The notes under the pieces are model-generated. The model searched no databases. It was not told the DNA's origin and saw only the letters and a list, made by a program, of their open reading frames with translations. Position numbers and translations under genes: made by a program. From Chrysoperla carnea (Eukaryota; Arthropoda; Insecta; Neuroptera; Chrysopidae): DNA of 64,000 nucleotides. Position 1 is the first letter of the stretch. Each line of letters begins with the position of its first letter. This document shows positions 46,124-57,779 of the stretch, piece after piece. Where the stretch lies: NCBI RefSeq assembly GCF_905475395.1, contig NC_058338.1, forward strand, positions 96,643,435-96,707,434. The letters run 5' to 3'.

Positions 46124-46620
46124 CCCACCAAAAATTCCTCTAAAAAGTAATGAAATCTAGACAAAGTCGTACCAAGTTTAAGGTTCCTTACTGCGATTTC
46201 TTTATTATTATAGTTAATGTTGTGTGAATTGGCCGTGGACGTTGGCGTGGTCTCAGATTGGTGCAAACTGCGATTTCTTTATTATTATAGTTAATGTTGA
46301 GTGAATTGGCCGTGGACGTTGGCGTGGTCTCAGATTGGTGCAAACTGCGATTTCTTTATTATTATAGTTAATGTTGTGTGACTTGGCCGTGGATGTTGAC
46401 GTGGTCTCAGATTGGTGCAATGGTGTCATGGAGCACCTGGTTTTGCACCCTTGTGTACCCTTCAACGGCCAAATCACACAACATTAACTATAATAATAAA
46501 GAAATCGCAGTAAGGAACCTTAGACTTGGCACGAACTTGTCTAGATTTCATTACTTTTTAGAGATAAACAAGCAGCTCCATCGAGACTTGGCTAGTTTTT
46601 TACAGAATGTTTTTGGTGGG
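46124..46620. mobile_element. 497-bp TIR element with CCCACCAAAAA ends
   Basis: The left end is CCCACCAAAAATTCCTCTAA; the right end is TTTTTGGTGGG. The inner arms are inverted: TTACTGCGATTTCTTTATTA with AATAAAGAAATCGCAGTAA. Shares its terminal motif with the foldback at 30569-31961. It contains a 77-bp tandem array. Confidence 0.8.
46191..46420 (+). repeat. 77-bp tandem repeat, three copies
   Basis: Units start with CTGCGATTTC at 46191, 46268 and 46345 and end with AGATTGGTGCAA. They are nearly identical: TGTGTGAATT versus TGAGTGAATT versus TGTGTGACTT. Confidence 0.95.
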
Positions 46621-46925
46621 ATTAATATAACATAATCTCGTTTTGAAATATAAATATTTCATCATCTAAAAACTTACTTAGAAGTGAAAAGAAGTCTTAA
46701 TAACATGTTTTTGTTGATTTTGTGAACGTTCTCAACACTTGACGAAATAAATTTGAACGAATTGAATACAATGCCATATGCATAAAAAATAATTTAAAAT
46801 TATTTAAGAATTTTTTATAAAAAACATTTACACTGTACTTTAACTGCGCTTAAATGTATATATAACCTCTTTCGACTTAAATTTTTCATAGTCAGTTGTT
46901 ACCAACCACAATATTGTAGTTGTTA

Positions 46926-47361
46926 CAAGGGTTGCGATTTTACCGGTAAAATACATATTTTATTAATTTACCAATAAACTACAGGTAAATTAACTAATAA
47001 GTTTTTAAGCATAACGCGGGATATATCAATTTTAAATAGTAAATGATATCTTTATCTTTTCATCTAACACTTCAGTGAAATGATTCCAAATTGAAGATTT
47101 AGGATTTGGCATATTTAAATTTTTAATTTCTCACATGTTTATTGTCTTTAACTTTAAAGGTTTTAAAAAGAATGCGTATACGCCATTTGCATTTTGGGTT
47201 TGACGTTTAAAAAAATCAAACAAACAAAACAAAACAAAACAAAAAACCAGCCTGCAATCTACATTATCTACTGTATAAAAATGATTGGTTAATTATCATT
47301 CAAAAATTTATTTTACCGGTTAATTAACCAAATAAATTACCGGTAAATAACCGGACAACTG
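46926..47361. mobile_element. hAT-like non-autonomous element (ACCGGTAA ends)
   Basis: The left end is AGGGTTGCGATTTTACCGGT; the right end is ACCGGTAAATAACCGGACAA. The ends are imperfect inverted repeats around the palindrome ACCGGT. A related left end (AGGGATGTGATTTTACCAGT) lies at about 8652, and AAGCATAACGCGGGATATAT recurs here (about 47008), at 8788 and at 19609, beside genes B1 and B2. Confidence 0.6.
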
Positions 47362-48070
47362 TCTTTTAGAATCACAAGATTTGTTACCAACTAAAATTTT
47401 TTTTGTTATATTTATAATTTAAGCTATCCATCATTGTACCTTTGAACTAAAAGACGCGTATAACTTGCGCATTTAACATATTTATTTGTTTACTGATGTA
47501 GTCTCTGGTATGTTTTATGTAATCAAAGAAAAACAGATATATTTAATATTTTGTGTCGCAATAGAATATTATTTAACGAGTAAGTTTCTGAAAAACAGTG
47601 GTACAATGGAACATGTCCGAATTAAATAATATAAACCAAGAGTACGATAACTGCGGCGCCACGATTTGATTTGATGGAATATGGTTAAACATAGTAAAAC
47701 AAATCGAAAATGAAGAGTACCAATTTTCGAGTTTCGGCTTAGTTTTCGAGCAATCGACTCTTAAAATCTACATTTGAAATTATACATTTGGCCATTTTTT
47801 AATGTTTAATCGTTTCAATTTGGCAGGTTCCAATGGATACTAAAATTTAAAGCTAATATTTTGAAAGAATTCTGAAAAACATACCTATAATTCTTTCAAT
47901 ATGTCGATTTTGAACTAATATTAGCGATTTTCAATTATAACATTACACTACCCACTTTAGCTAATTTAAATATTAAAACAATGCACTTTCGTTGATTTGA
48001 AATTGTAATAATACACTTTCGTTGTACACGTTCGTTAATTTTTTTCTTTGGTTTTAAATTGTAACATTAT
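47362..48070. other. Intergenic, nothing identified
   Basis: No coding sequence and no defined repeat ends, apart from the tandem array that begins at 48071. Confidence 0.5.
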
Positions 48071-48180
48071 TTTCCTCGATTTTAAATTATGGCATTCCTC
48101 GATTTTAAATTATAGCATTCCTCGATTTTAAATTATAACACTCCTTGATTTTAAATTTAAACATGGCTCAATTTTAAATA
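48071..48180. repeat. 23-bp tandem repeat
   Basis: About 4.5 units of TTCCTCGATTTTAAATTATA plus 3 bases, at 23-bp spacing (48073, 48096, 48119, 48142), decaying at the right. Confidence 0.9.
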
Positions 48181-48252
48181 CAAGCCAAATTTTATTTATT
48201 AATTAATAAAAACAAATTGATTTGTCTGAACTGTACTCACTGAAATGTATTT

Positions 48253-48808
48253 TTATACCATGTATATGAAATATACATAGTATGTTAAGTTTAGTCCCAA
48301 GTTTGTAACCCTTAAAAATATTGATACAATGAACAAAATTTTGGTATGGGTGTTCATAAAATCACCTAATTAGTCCATTTCCGGTTGTCTGTCTGTCTGT
48401 CGTCTGTCTGTCATCACGATTACTCAAAAACGAAAAGAGATATCAAGCTGAAATTTTTATAGCGTGCTGAGGACGTAAAAAGTGAGGTCAAGTTCGTAAA
48501 TGAGCTACGTAGGTCAATTGGGTCTTGGGTCCGTAGGACCCATCTTGTAAACCGTTAGAGACAGAACAAAAGTTTAAATGTAAAAAATGTTCTTTATAAA
48601 AAAACTAACAACTTTTGTTTGAAACATTTTTTTCGTAAACATGACTGTTGAGAGCGCAAGTTATGCGCAAATTGTAAAGTACGTATGTTATGGCTATATC
48701 AGCTATATATGTGTGACATGTATGTATGTGTAATGTGACAGAGTATTCAACACTGTCTATACATGGTATTTTAACAATTAACTCAGTCAATTGTTTGTTT
48801 TCACTTGT
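48253..48808 (+). repeat. Dispersed repeat family R, copy
   Basis: Full-length stand-alone copy from TTATACCATGTATATG to GTTTTCACTTGT. It shows that the family moves without any flanking gene. Confidence 0.85.
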
Positions 48809-48996
48809 TTTAAATCATGATTTAGACAATTTTGGCTATAAAAAATTATTTAACTTTTTAAGTAACAATTAAGTACCTTTCCGTTACTGTTAAAATCATT
48901 TTCCTGTACCTACATTATTTCTAATTTTGGCTATGAAAAGCTTTCTATTTTTCAAGTAACAAATAAGGTATTTTAATAAATATTTATAAATGTTTT

Positions 48997-49183
48997 GTTC
49001 ATTCACTGATCTGCGGTTTGGCCATGCTTTTAATGGGGTCGAGTTAGCACAGGTCTGCGGGTTTTTAGTCCTTGCGTTTACCCTGTGATTGCGTTCATTC
49101 ACTGATCTACGGGTTGGCCATGCCTTTAATGGGTTCGAGTTAACACAGGTCTGCGGGTTTTTAGCCCTTGCGTTTACCCTGTG
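48997..49183 (-). repeat. 96-bp tandem duplication, open as a 32-aa repeat on the minus strand
   Basis: Two units starting GTTCATTCACTGATCT at 48997 and 49093. The period is a multiple of 3, and both units stay open on the minus strand as repeats containing KNPQTC and PLKAWP. No known domain. More likely repeat DNA than a gene. Confidence 0.7.
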
Positions 49184-49399
49184 GGCCCCTAATTGTAAAA
49201 TGGAAATGTTCAAATATTACATTAATTTTGGATAAAATTGAAGTATTTTAAAATTTTCTTGCTACAATTATATATGATTCTTGAATGGCAAGAATAATAG
49301 GCTATGATCGTCGTTGTATTGTTTTGAATGTATAAAGCTGATATCGTTAGTTTATAAATAAATACATGGAATCACAACACATAATGTTGTTCTGGTTGC

Positions 49400-50870
49400 A
49401 AAGATAATCTTCTTGTTGACAGATGCATTTGTCAAGACGCTCGTCAATATCAACGCGACCTGAGTATGACCTGGGCGGATTATAGGAAAGCATTTGACAC
49501 TACCTCTCACCAACTCAAATTGGTGCTGCTCGAATGCTTGAAAATTCATTCCGATATCATCAGATGCATCGAAGAGCTGTTACCTTTGTGGAAGACCAAG
49601 TTTATCATTGGATGTGGTAAACGTACTGTCTCAACAGAACTGGTAACGTATAAGCGTGGTGTCTATCAAGGCGACAGCCTTAGCCCGCTGCTATTCTGCA
49701 TCTCCCGCCGCATGCCCCTTTCCTTGAGCTTTCAAGAAGAATCCGGTTACCGTTGTGGACTCCCGACAGATAGGAAGCATCAGGTAACTTATCTATTCTA
49801 TATGACCTGAAACTCTATGCTTCTTCTAAGAGCAGTCTATCTCAAGCTCTCAAATCTGTCCACCAGTACACGAAGGCCATTGGCATGGAATTCGGTCTCG
49901 ATAAATGTGCCGTCATTCATTGTTAGCGTGGTCGTGTCCCTGTCTAATCGTGATCTTGATGATAACGTGGTCCTTCTCTCCAAATCTCGACTTCGTTCAG
50001 TTGTGAAACGAGCTGAAATACGATCCCTCTTCGAATATCATCGGAATCGTCACCATCAGGGAATGTTCTACTGTCATGTAGACACCTGTACTCTTTTCGT
50101 TGATCTTACGTTCTCTTTTCTTCGATCAGCTGGAGCAAGTCCGAAACAGAAGGTTTTATCATCGCTGCTCAAGATGGTGTGATAGCCACTCTAACTTACC
50201 AAAAGTATGTATGTAAGGAAGCAGTCTCCACCTTTATGTGCAGATCGAGCAAATCTCAGCCGGAGACGCTGATGCACAACATCTCGGCATGCCTTTTTTA
50301 TGCCTTGAACACCTACATACATCGTCATAACGGTGCCCTCCGCGTGCTGTACTACTTCCTGAGACACAAGTATGAAGTGGACCCTACGCCAGTCCTACCA
50401 TATGCTCCAGGCGAGATCGAATCCGTCGTCAAGAACGAGAAATGCATTATCTTCTGAAATTTCTCGTTCCCAACTATCAGGCAGCTCTCAGCTACTAAGC
50501 TTGGTATAGTGCTCCAGGATATCTCATTAAAGACTATGTACGTTATCGAGTTCTCTGCTCCCGCAGAAACGAACATTGTTTCGAAGGAGAAGCAAAAACG
50601 GACTAAATATCTTGATCTCTTACAAGAACTACGACAACTACACCCTGGCTACTCAGTCAAAATAGTTGTTCTCATTATCGGTTGCCTTTGCAAAATTCGT
50701 CCTACTCTCGAGACGAATGTTTCTCAAATTCCGGTCTGCAGGTCTCATCTTCGTCACCTTATCTCTTCTATGCAGAAGGCTTATCATACAGCCCTTAAAG
50801 TAGGTTCCACGTCGCTGCGGTGCAGGAACCGAGCCTGCTCCGCATCAGGACATCAGACAGACTAACGTAC
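49400..50870 (+). pseudogene. R2-group-like LINE: RT plus restriction-like endonuclease, broken
   Basis: Degenerate, 5'-truncated non-LTR retrotransposon. The RT part reads MTWADYRKAFDTTSHQ (finger/palm start), KRGVYQGDSLSPLLFC and GMEFGLDKC. The catalytic region (about 49795-49810) has lost bases, so the YMDD box is not intact and the frame shifts. Further on, TYIHRHNGALRVLYYFL, then VIEFSAPAETNIVSKE and KRTKYLDLLQELRQLHPGYS resemble the C-terminal restriction-like endonuclease of R2-type elements. Several stops and frameshifts separate the pieces. The 3' tail runs through a GGTGTATTCCCTGTATCTAC stretch to an (AAT)n run at about 51085-51102. Exact clade not resolved. Confidence 0.75.
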
Positions 50871-51301
50871 CACTGACTCGGAAAACAGACGGACCTACGG
50901 ACGTCGCGTGGACTGACGGACGTACAGACTACATGGCCACAATTCAGTGAACTTTCTTTAAAAGACGTAGCTGACTTGTGAAGATTTATGTCTCTCAAGG
51001 AGATGGGTAGCTCTGGGGTGTATTCCCTGTATCTACTCTACCCCCTTGGCAGGCATGAATTTGTTTCTATATCACATTTAAATAATAATAATAATAATTT
51101 ATTTCCAAAATATATATACAATACTCTACTGGAATATACTCATGATATTTACAATTAGCTCACATAACGTACAGAAAATCTTTAACTTTATATTCACACC
51201 TTTCAGTCAATAAACTTTTTAATTCTTTGTTAAATCTTGAGTCACTATGTTAACTACGAATTTCAATTGGCATTTTATTAATAGAACAAAATAGGCGGGG
51301 C

Positions 51302-51514
51302 CATGCGCGGATCTAAGGGGGGGGGGGGGTCACATGGGTCATGACCCCCCCCAAAACAGCCCGCATTTCAAAAAAAAGAGCTGAATCAATATTTTACAAA
51401 CCGAAAAACAAAAAAAAATCTTTGTTTATTTGGTTTTTTTGTTATTTTATTGAAAAACAAAAATGACAAAAATCCTACGACCCCCCCCCCCCAAAATTTC
51501 TAGATCCGCGCCTG
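51302..51514. mobile_element. 213-bp hAT-type MITE with poly-G/poly-C flanks
   Basis: Terminal inverted repeats CATGCGCGGATCTA and, on the minus strand at the right, CAGGCGCGGATCTA. The 8-bp duplication GGCGGGGC lies at 51294-51301 and 51515-51522. The interior holds G and C homopolymers of 12 or more next to the TIRs. Confidence 0.85.
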
Positions 51515-51718
51515 GGCGGGGCGAGGTTAAGGTAAATCAAGTGACCTGTTTATGAGGGTCAAAAGAGTAACAAAAGAGTTGAGTTTTCTTCTGTCTGGAA
51601 ATTGAATATAAATACTTCACCGTGCACAAGCGCCTGCCGCCTCCATAGCCTCTCAGTTAAAGTCCATCTGTAGGTGCTGATATTAATTTTGAGTTGGTAA
51701 AAAAAAAGTCGTTGGAAT

Positions 51719-52714
51719 CTTGGTAGAACTAGACAGGGTATGCTCAATGTAGGACGAGTTTTGGTTGAGTAGGCGCATGTACCCAGTCGACGCCATTTAA
51801 GCTTTTTCCCGCTTTCTGATTCAAATGTTGTAAAAAACATGAAAACGTTTGTGTGAACAATCTTTGTGTGAAAAATAGTTCATGACAATGAATAAATAAT
51901 TAATGATTAATGAACTTTTTCCGCCTCAGATTTTTTCAATTATTAATATGTAAACAAAACACTGACCAATTTGACAGCTCAAATGGAATAGTGAAGGCGC
52001 TGAGTGCCTACAAAAAAAAATTCTTAAACTAGAACAAATTTGCAATTTTCTCATATATAATTATGTGAGATTTTCTTTCGCTAAGGGCTCGCTATCGACT
52101 TATAAACTAATAATGGGCCGGAAAAATGATGAAACTTAATAATTACAATCGTACTAGCTTCGTTGTTATTTCATAAAACGTATTATTATGTGCATAACAT
52201 TAAAATATAGACTTATACCTTTAAAATGAGTACCTTATAGTACAAAAATAATTTTAATTGGCTAATATACGGACTTTTCAAACCAAACGCTTCGCGCCGA
52301 TTTTATGCATTATCATTTTTTTTAACAATTTTAATCATATCTCCGGTTCTATTGGTCCTATCAAGACGAATAAAAAAAGGAAATATTTGCTTTTACATGT
52401 ATTTGCATCCTAAATTTTCAATAACTTAGGAGCTATGGCCGTATAAACAATTTATTTGTTTATAACAAATTTCCCCCCACTTTGAGCCATGAGCAAGCTG
52501 AAAATTCAAATTCACCGGGTCAAAATACGTCGATACAAAATACAATACACTCCTTGTTCGGTAGGACCTGTCAATGTATACAAAACATACTCAGCGCCTA
52601 CACTATAAATAAATAAGCAATAGGGCGCTGACTGGGTACCGTGCAAGAGAGTGGGAGAATGTCCCCATCCTACTCCTACCTACAAAAGACCACACCTTGT
52701 CTAGTTCTACCATG
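51719..52714. mobile_element. 996-bp element of family M8a with 8-bp target duplication
   Basis: Bounded by GTTGGAAT at 51711-51718 and 52715-52722. Terminal inverted repeats are CTTGGTAGAACTAGACA and, on the minus strand, CATGGTAGAACTAGACA. The subterminal GGGTACCGTGCAAGAGAGTG matches the inverted interior of 40706-41011. No intact transposase. Confidence 0.85.
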
Positions 52715-53335
52715 GTTGGAATTAATATGAACCAATGATATATTTGATATATTTTTTTTTTTCGGTACGGCATTCATAAATAATAATTATTAATTTTTTA
52801 ATTAGTAAAGATTTGTTTTAGAGCGGCAGTAGTATCTGGTTTTTTATGATAAGCAGATATATATTTAGATATGTGTTGTGAAGAAAAAATATTATTTATT
52901 CATAGTTAAAAATTTGTTGGTAGTTATTAAAATTTTATCTCAAAGGAAATGCAAAAATATTCAATTGGGTGTATTGATTGAATGACTTTGAGGATCAATC
53001 AATGTCAATCACTAATTTGCAAGTTTCAATTAGTTAGAAAGGCAGCAAGATTTGGTTTGTGATAACGAATTTATTTTTTCAAAATTATATTTCATTGAAA
53101 ATTATGTACACATAAAAACATTTAATTGATTGTGTTTATTAATTGAATTTGAGGATGACGTCCGACTGTCCAAAGTCCACCTACAGGAAGCAGCCCAGCG
53201 CTTGCGCTAGTGTGTCTAGTTAACAATGCATTATGGGGAAAACCTGATTAACATAAATCCATTGCAGTCGGATCGGTCAGATCGTTATTTAGTTTCTGTT
53301 CAATCAGTTCACACTTTAATGACTAAAGCTTCACC

Positions 53336-54450
53336 ATGAATAAATTTTGTATTTATTATGACAAATCTTATTCTAATCTATCTAATTTAAGAAGATATCA
53401 GAGGCATTGCTGTGCAGATGTTTTATTAACACGTTATATATGTCCCATTTTAAAGTGCCGCATTCAAGAAATGATGATATTGAGAGGCATGTGTTAAAGA
53501 ATTATGCGCATCCAACCAAACAGGAAATACACCGTTAAACCAACAAGAGTCAGAACCTCCACAAGTGTTAGATGAACAATCATGGGAGATAGTGAATGAA
53601 TTGTAGAGATATTCTCGAAAATAAATTTGATCTTAAAAGACACCAAGACACCAAGTGTATTTTAAAATTAAAAGCATCTCAAAAAATAAAATAAACCCTG
53701 TTTTATGGATAAAACATGCAGTGAATGGCATAGTTGGGTATATTCTCGAAAATGTTGGAGTTGGAGATAAAGTGGGTCTTTCATTTACATCAGAAAAGTT
53801 TACTACTCCAGTGTGGTTATCATTTAGGCAAACTGACAAATTAACGTTTGCAGATGATCTGATGGACTTAATACCGATAAATTTGAGCTTACTATGACTC
53901 AGATAAAATTGCCAAAGAAAAATGGAAAACGGAAAACAAATTACTATGACAGCTGTTCAAGTAACTATGGCAGAAGTGGTATTATACAAATAAAGAATAG
54001 TGGTAATTTATGTTTTCTCAGAGCTATCTAAGTTGGGAAAGCATATGCAAAGGAGAATCCCCTTTAAAATCAGGTTCAACAAGCATGGAATTCTAGACAT
54101 ACAAGTAAAATAACTTGTTAATAAAACAGCAACTGTGACACCTGCGGAAAGTGGTGGATTGGTGGAATAAAAAAAAGAGCTTTATCTTAAAAGATATAAT
54201 GTTTCCGTGTACTAATACGAAACCAAAGCTACAGAGGCAATTTTTGAGGTTCCAGGTGCTTCATTAAAAATTAATCTCCTGCACCGTAAAAATCATTTCA
54301 ATGTCATCACATCACTAACATCGGCATTTACATGCAGATATTATTGTGAAGCATGTCATGAATCTTTTCATACAAAGAATCGTCATAGATGTAAATAATC
54401 ATGCCTTGCTTGTCAACAGAAAACTCCATGTCAGAAAGTAAAACAACTCA
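53336..54450 (+). pseudogene. Polinton/adintovirus-type DNA polymerase B, N-terminal part, degenerate
   Basis: Starts with a finger-like MNKFCIYYDKSYSNLSNL segment and HQ-like RYQRHCC. Then come GVGDKVGLSF and TPVWLSFRQTDKLT, and after a frameshift near 53865, DKFELTMTQIKLPKK, GNLCFLRAI (stop) VGKAYAKENPL and a zinc-binding-type stretch YYCEACHESFHTKNRH. From memory this order matches the N-terminal half of invertebrate adintovirus-like DNA polymerase B genes. Multiple stops and frameshifts show decay. The continuation is found inverted at 54455-55956. Confidence 0.65.
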
Positions 54451-54454
54451 GATA

Positions 54455-55956
54455 TGGCGGCTTCCTCTTTATAATTCCAATTAAACACAACAACTTCATC
54501 GTTAACATCGCGTACAACGTTAAATTTAATTTAATTGAGGGGTTGGAAATTATCATAAAATTCCTGACAGGTGTCTATTATATTTATTTTTGATTGATTT
54601 TCTCGTTGGCCCAATTTTCTCCAAAATGAATTTAAAATTAGTTTTGCAAAAGAACGCAATCCAGCATTATTTATTATTTTGCCAAATCTCAAGTTTATGT
54701 TCTCCCTTTGAAAATAATCATCTATATATTTAATCTTATCTTCAACCGGTACACAATTACTTGGCCATCCTGAGGCTTATTGCTTTATTTAAAAAAATTT
54801 ATTGATAAAATTTTTATACAATCCTTCCATATTTTCATTTAGTACCATTGCTTTGTACTTCCATATTTCTTGTACATCTAATATCTGATTACCTTTTTCA
54901 ATTACTTTGGTTACTTACCCAAGTACCGTTTAGCGATCGTTCCGAGTCATTATGATAACAGGTTTGTAGCTGTGCACCACATATTCGACATAAAACAAAC
55001 ATTTACTAGTTATTCATTTTTATGGGTTGGTTTAGCATTCAGACAAATTAGTTGCAACCCTTTGTTATTATTAATAACCCGAATATGATAATTGATGGCA
55101 TTCTGTGGACAATGAGATTCGACACTTTTGGATAATAGCTCTAGATTGATTGCAGAATTGGGAATGGATCTTGATAGACATAATATTTTTTTAGGAAGTT
55201 ATGCATGACAGTGTTTATAGATCTTTGAGAAATGATCTTTGATATTGCTGATATTCAGAGTCCATCCATATTTCTTTCACTGCCATACGTTAAACTGGTA
55301 ATAACAACGCGTTGCATAGTTTAGTAGTTACCTGTATAGGAAAATTGTCATATTCGTAAACGTATTTAGGAACACTAATTAAAATTTTCTTTGATTTTTA
55401 ATACGACTAGCTTCGTAATACGACTAAGTGTTACCAGTTCGACCACCATAAAATGTGTCACAAGGATTTAATGTAAAATTCTTCAATAAGGGATTTGAAT
55501 AACCGATGTTTGGCTCGAAAACACAGTCCCACATTTGAATCACCTAGTACCCCAGTTTTTGTAGTCGATCACTTTTCTTTGAGTTCTGAGCCGTCACGAA
55601 TTTAACGTTTCGAAAGGATCATCATGAAGCGTGTCGTATCGATTTGTTACTAAACACTCATGACTGTGAATATAACAACCGTTATACTCGCGACTTGTTT
55701 GGACTTGCGCTCGTGTTTGGCAATATCCATAAACTTTCATACCGTTAATTGAAATTTCCCGGCAATTTGCAGCATGTTTAATGGTGATTCCACGTTTTAT
55801 AGACTCACCAATTAACCATTTAAGAGCGTTTTTCGATTTAATATCATCTCTTCTGTAACCTCTTTTCTGTTCTGTATTTTGAGGAATCATGCCTATTTGG
55901 TTTGACTGTAGAAAATTTCGGCGGTAAGTAGATAAACTATGCCGATACGGGACCAA
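54455..55956 (-). pseudogene. Polinton/adintovirus-type DNA polymerase B, polymerase part, degenerate, inverted
   Basis: The first 120 codons (55956-55594) read STYRRNFLQSNQIGMIP, KRGYRRDDIKSKNALKWLI, KHAANCREI and NGCYIHSHECL, the linker seen in this polymerase type (IGIIP and GYR boxes). After decayed sequence, the minus strand near 54490-54800 reads DKIKYIDDYFQRENINL, AKLILNSFWRKLGQREN (motif-B-like region) and FNWNYKEEAA. Stops and frameshifts are frequent. It belongs with the plus-strand N-terminal part but points the other way, so the gene was split by an inversion with a break near 54450. Confidence 0.65.
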
Positions 55957-57022
55957 TTTGATCTATTTTAACATGTAATTTCCCATAAGGAATTCTAAGG
56001 TTCGTTTTGCACTTTTTTGTTCCTTTAAGTAATCATGATTGCCTAACTTTAAGGTATACTTACTATTAATTTACATTGTTTTCAGATACAACCTAGCTGA
56101 ATACACTTGTTAACCATTATAATATGCTATGCTTGTTAACTAACTCAAGATTATTCACATACTGAATAGAGGAATAATATTATTCTATGACGTAATTATT
56201 TCTTAACATAATTTTGAAGAGTATTTGTTTTTATTAAAAAAATTTTACTGACAGGTCTTTATATATTAGAGTCGGGTACTCTTCCACACAGCCATGAATC
56301 TAAGTTGATATGAATACAAAAAACTGAAATAGTATCATAAAAATATAGCTATACAAAATAATTATTGTAAATACAAAGGTCAACAACATATTAATACTTC
56401 CATCTATTATTTAGCTATTCATTCGTTCATTACTATCTTAACATCCATATAAAACTAACTATAATTACCTGCAAACGCATACATCAAAATTTTGTAATAA
56501 ACTAATTTTATCGTAACAATGTTACTAAAGGTTTTTATAAAGAAAACTCAATTTTCATTTAAAAAAAAAATTTATTGATAAATTTAATATACAGTATAAT
56601 ATTAATACTAAATTACCTTACTAATTTACATGATAATAAGTCTATAGCTAAAGAATACTCTAATTAATTTTTATTTATTAGTAAATAATTTAATATTCCC
56701 AGATTCTACAAACTTTGATAAATTTTATCACTAAACATTTTTATATATTAATATAATAGACAGATTCAATTTGTTTTAGAAGTTACAATATTATTCTTTT
56801 AATATTACATACATAATCACACCTCAATGAGATGACATTTTAAAAACTGGCATTAACATTTTGATATAATATTAAATAGATAATAATTACTTAATTTAAG
56901 TTTTAACATATTTTAACAATATTGTGATTATTATATTATAATAACTTATGAATACAAGAACTAAGTGATATTAATGTTGATCTCATCAACGAAAAAGTGA
57001 TATTGTCTTGCTCACGAATTAA
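55957..57022. other. Intergenic, AT-rich
   Basis: No gene is recognised. This is the 3' side of the second DNA polymerase relic on its strand. A short minus-strand open stretch at about 55970-56045 reads KEQKSAKRTLEF but has no assignable domain. Confidence 0.5.
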
Positions 57023-57442
57023 CTATACCTTTTTCTTTTTGATGCAAGGTCCATCTATTTCTTCAACTTTTCGTTTATAAGTAGTTTTCAAAGAATAGTG
57101 ACCCCAAGGTAGTGTATTATAGGAACCAGGTACGAGAAATCGCTTGTCATCATAAGGGCTTAGAGCAATTTTTGTTTGAGTTTGGGTATAAAGTTTAAGT
57201 TTTTCAGATTTTATGAGGTTTTGATTAACAGATATCTCTTTAAAGTTCTCCAGACATTCAACATAATCTTCAAATGTTATTTTCGTACTAAGAACTCATC
57301 TTTTAACTCCCTTAGCCTTTTTTGTTAATCCAAGATTATTAGATTCTTGTACAATATCCCCATGTTCAAATGTAGCATCATCATGTGATTTTGCTTGTTT
57401 TTCTAGGGGGGGTGCTATTTTAAATGTATATAATTTAGATCT
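57023..57442 (-). pseudogene. DNA polymerase B C-terminal end, separated by the Copia insertion
   Basis: Continues the frame of the polymerase at 61915-64000. Across the duplicated GATCT the reading frame runs on as RSKLYTFKIAP, then a Lys-rich region. There is one in-frame TGA (57298-57296), after which the same frame stays open through SPYDDKRFLVPGSYNTLPWG and HYSLKTTYKRKVEE to a TAG at 57025-57023. The Lys-rich end could be a nuclear localisation signal. Confidence 0.75.
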
Positions 57443-57666
57443 TGTTGGAATGAGAAAATTATTTTGTACACATTCTATTAATAAAAATATGTGTTATTAT
57501 TAAGTTGGCACTAGTGTAAAAAAGCCGCCTTATATTTTTAGTTGTCAATATACATAATGTAACAGAGTTGTACATTTTCAGTTTATTTTTACTTTAATTA
57601 CAAATCATTAATTATTACTTGTGTTATTTCAATTATCCTGTGATCATCAAAACCGACATTCCAAGA
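57443..57666 (+). repeat. Copia 5' LTR
   Basis: 224 bp, TGTTGGAATG...CATTCCAAGA. It drives and terminates the element's transcript in this family. No difference from the 3' LTR was found. Confidence 0.97.
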
Positions 57667-57677
57667 GGTTATGGGCC
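57667..57677 (+). promoter_or_regulatory. Primer binding site, initiator tRNA-Met (internal)
   Basis: GGTTATGGGCC directly follows the 5' LTR. It is complementary to GGCCCATAACC in the anticodon loop of initiator tRNA-Met, the half-tRNA priming known for Drosophila copia. Confidence 0.85.
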
Positions 57678-57779
57678 TTTAAATTGGATATTTTTTGGTG
57701 ACACTGAAAATTTAACCTCAAGTAGTGTATCCGTTAGCGAAGTAATTAGTGAAGTGTATCCGTTTTTATACACGTGAAA

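Noticed and set aside
49466..50865. Separate host genes for the successive 92-121-aa frames
   Set aside because: Together they follow the order of one R2-like LINE polyprotein broken by frameshifts.
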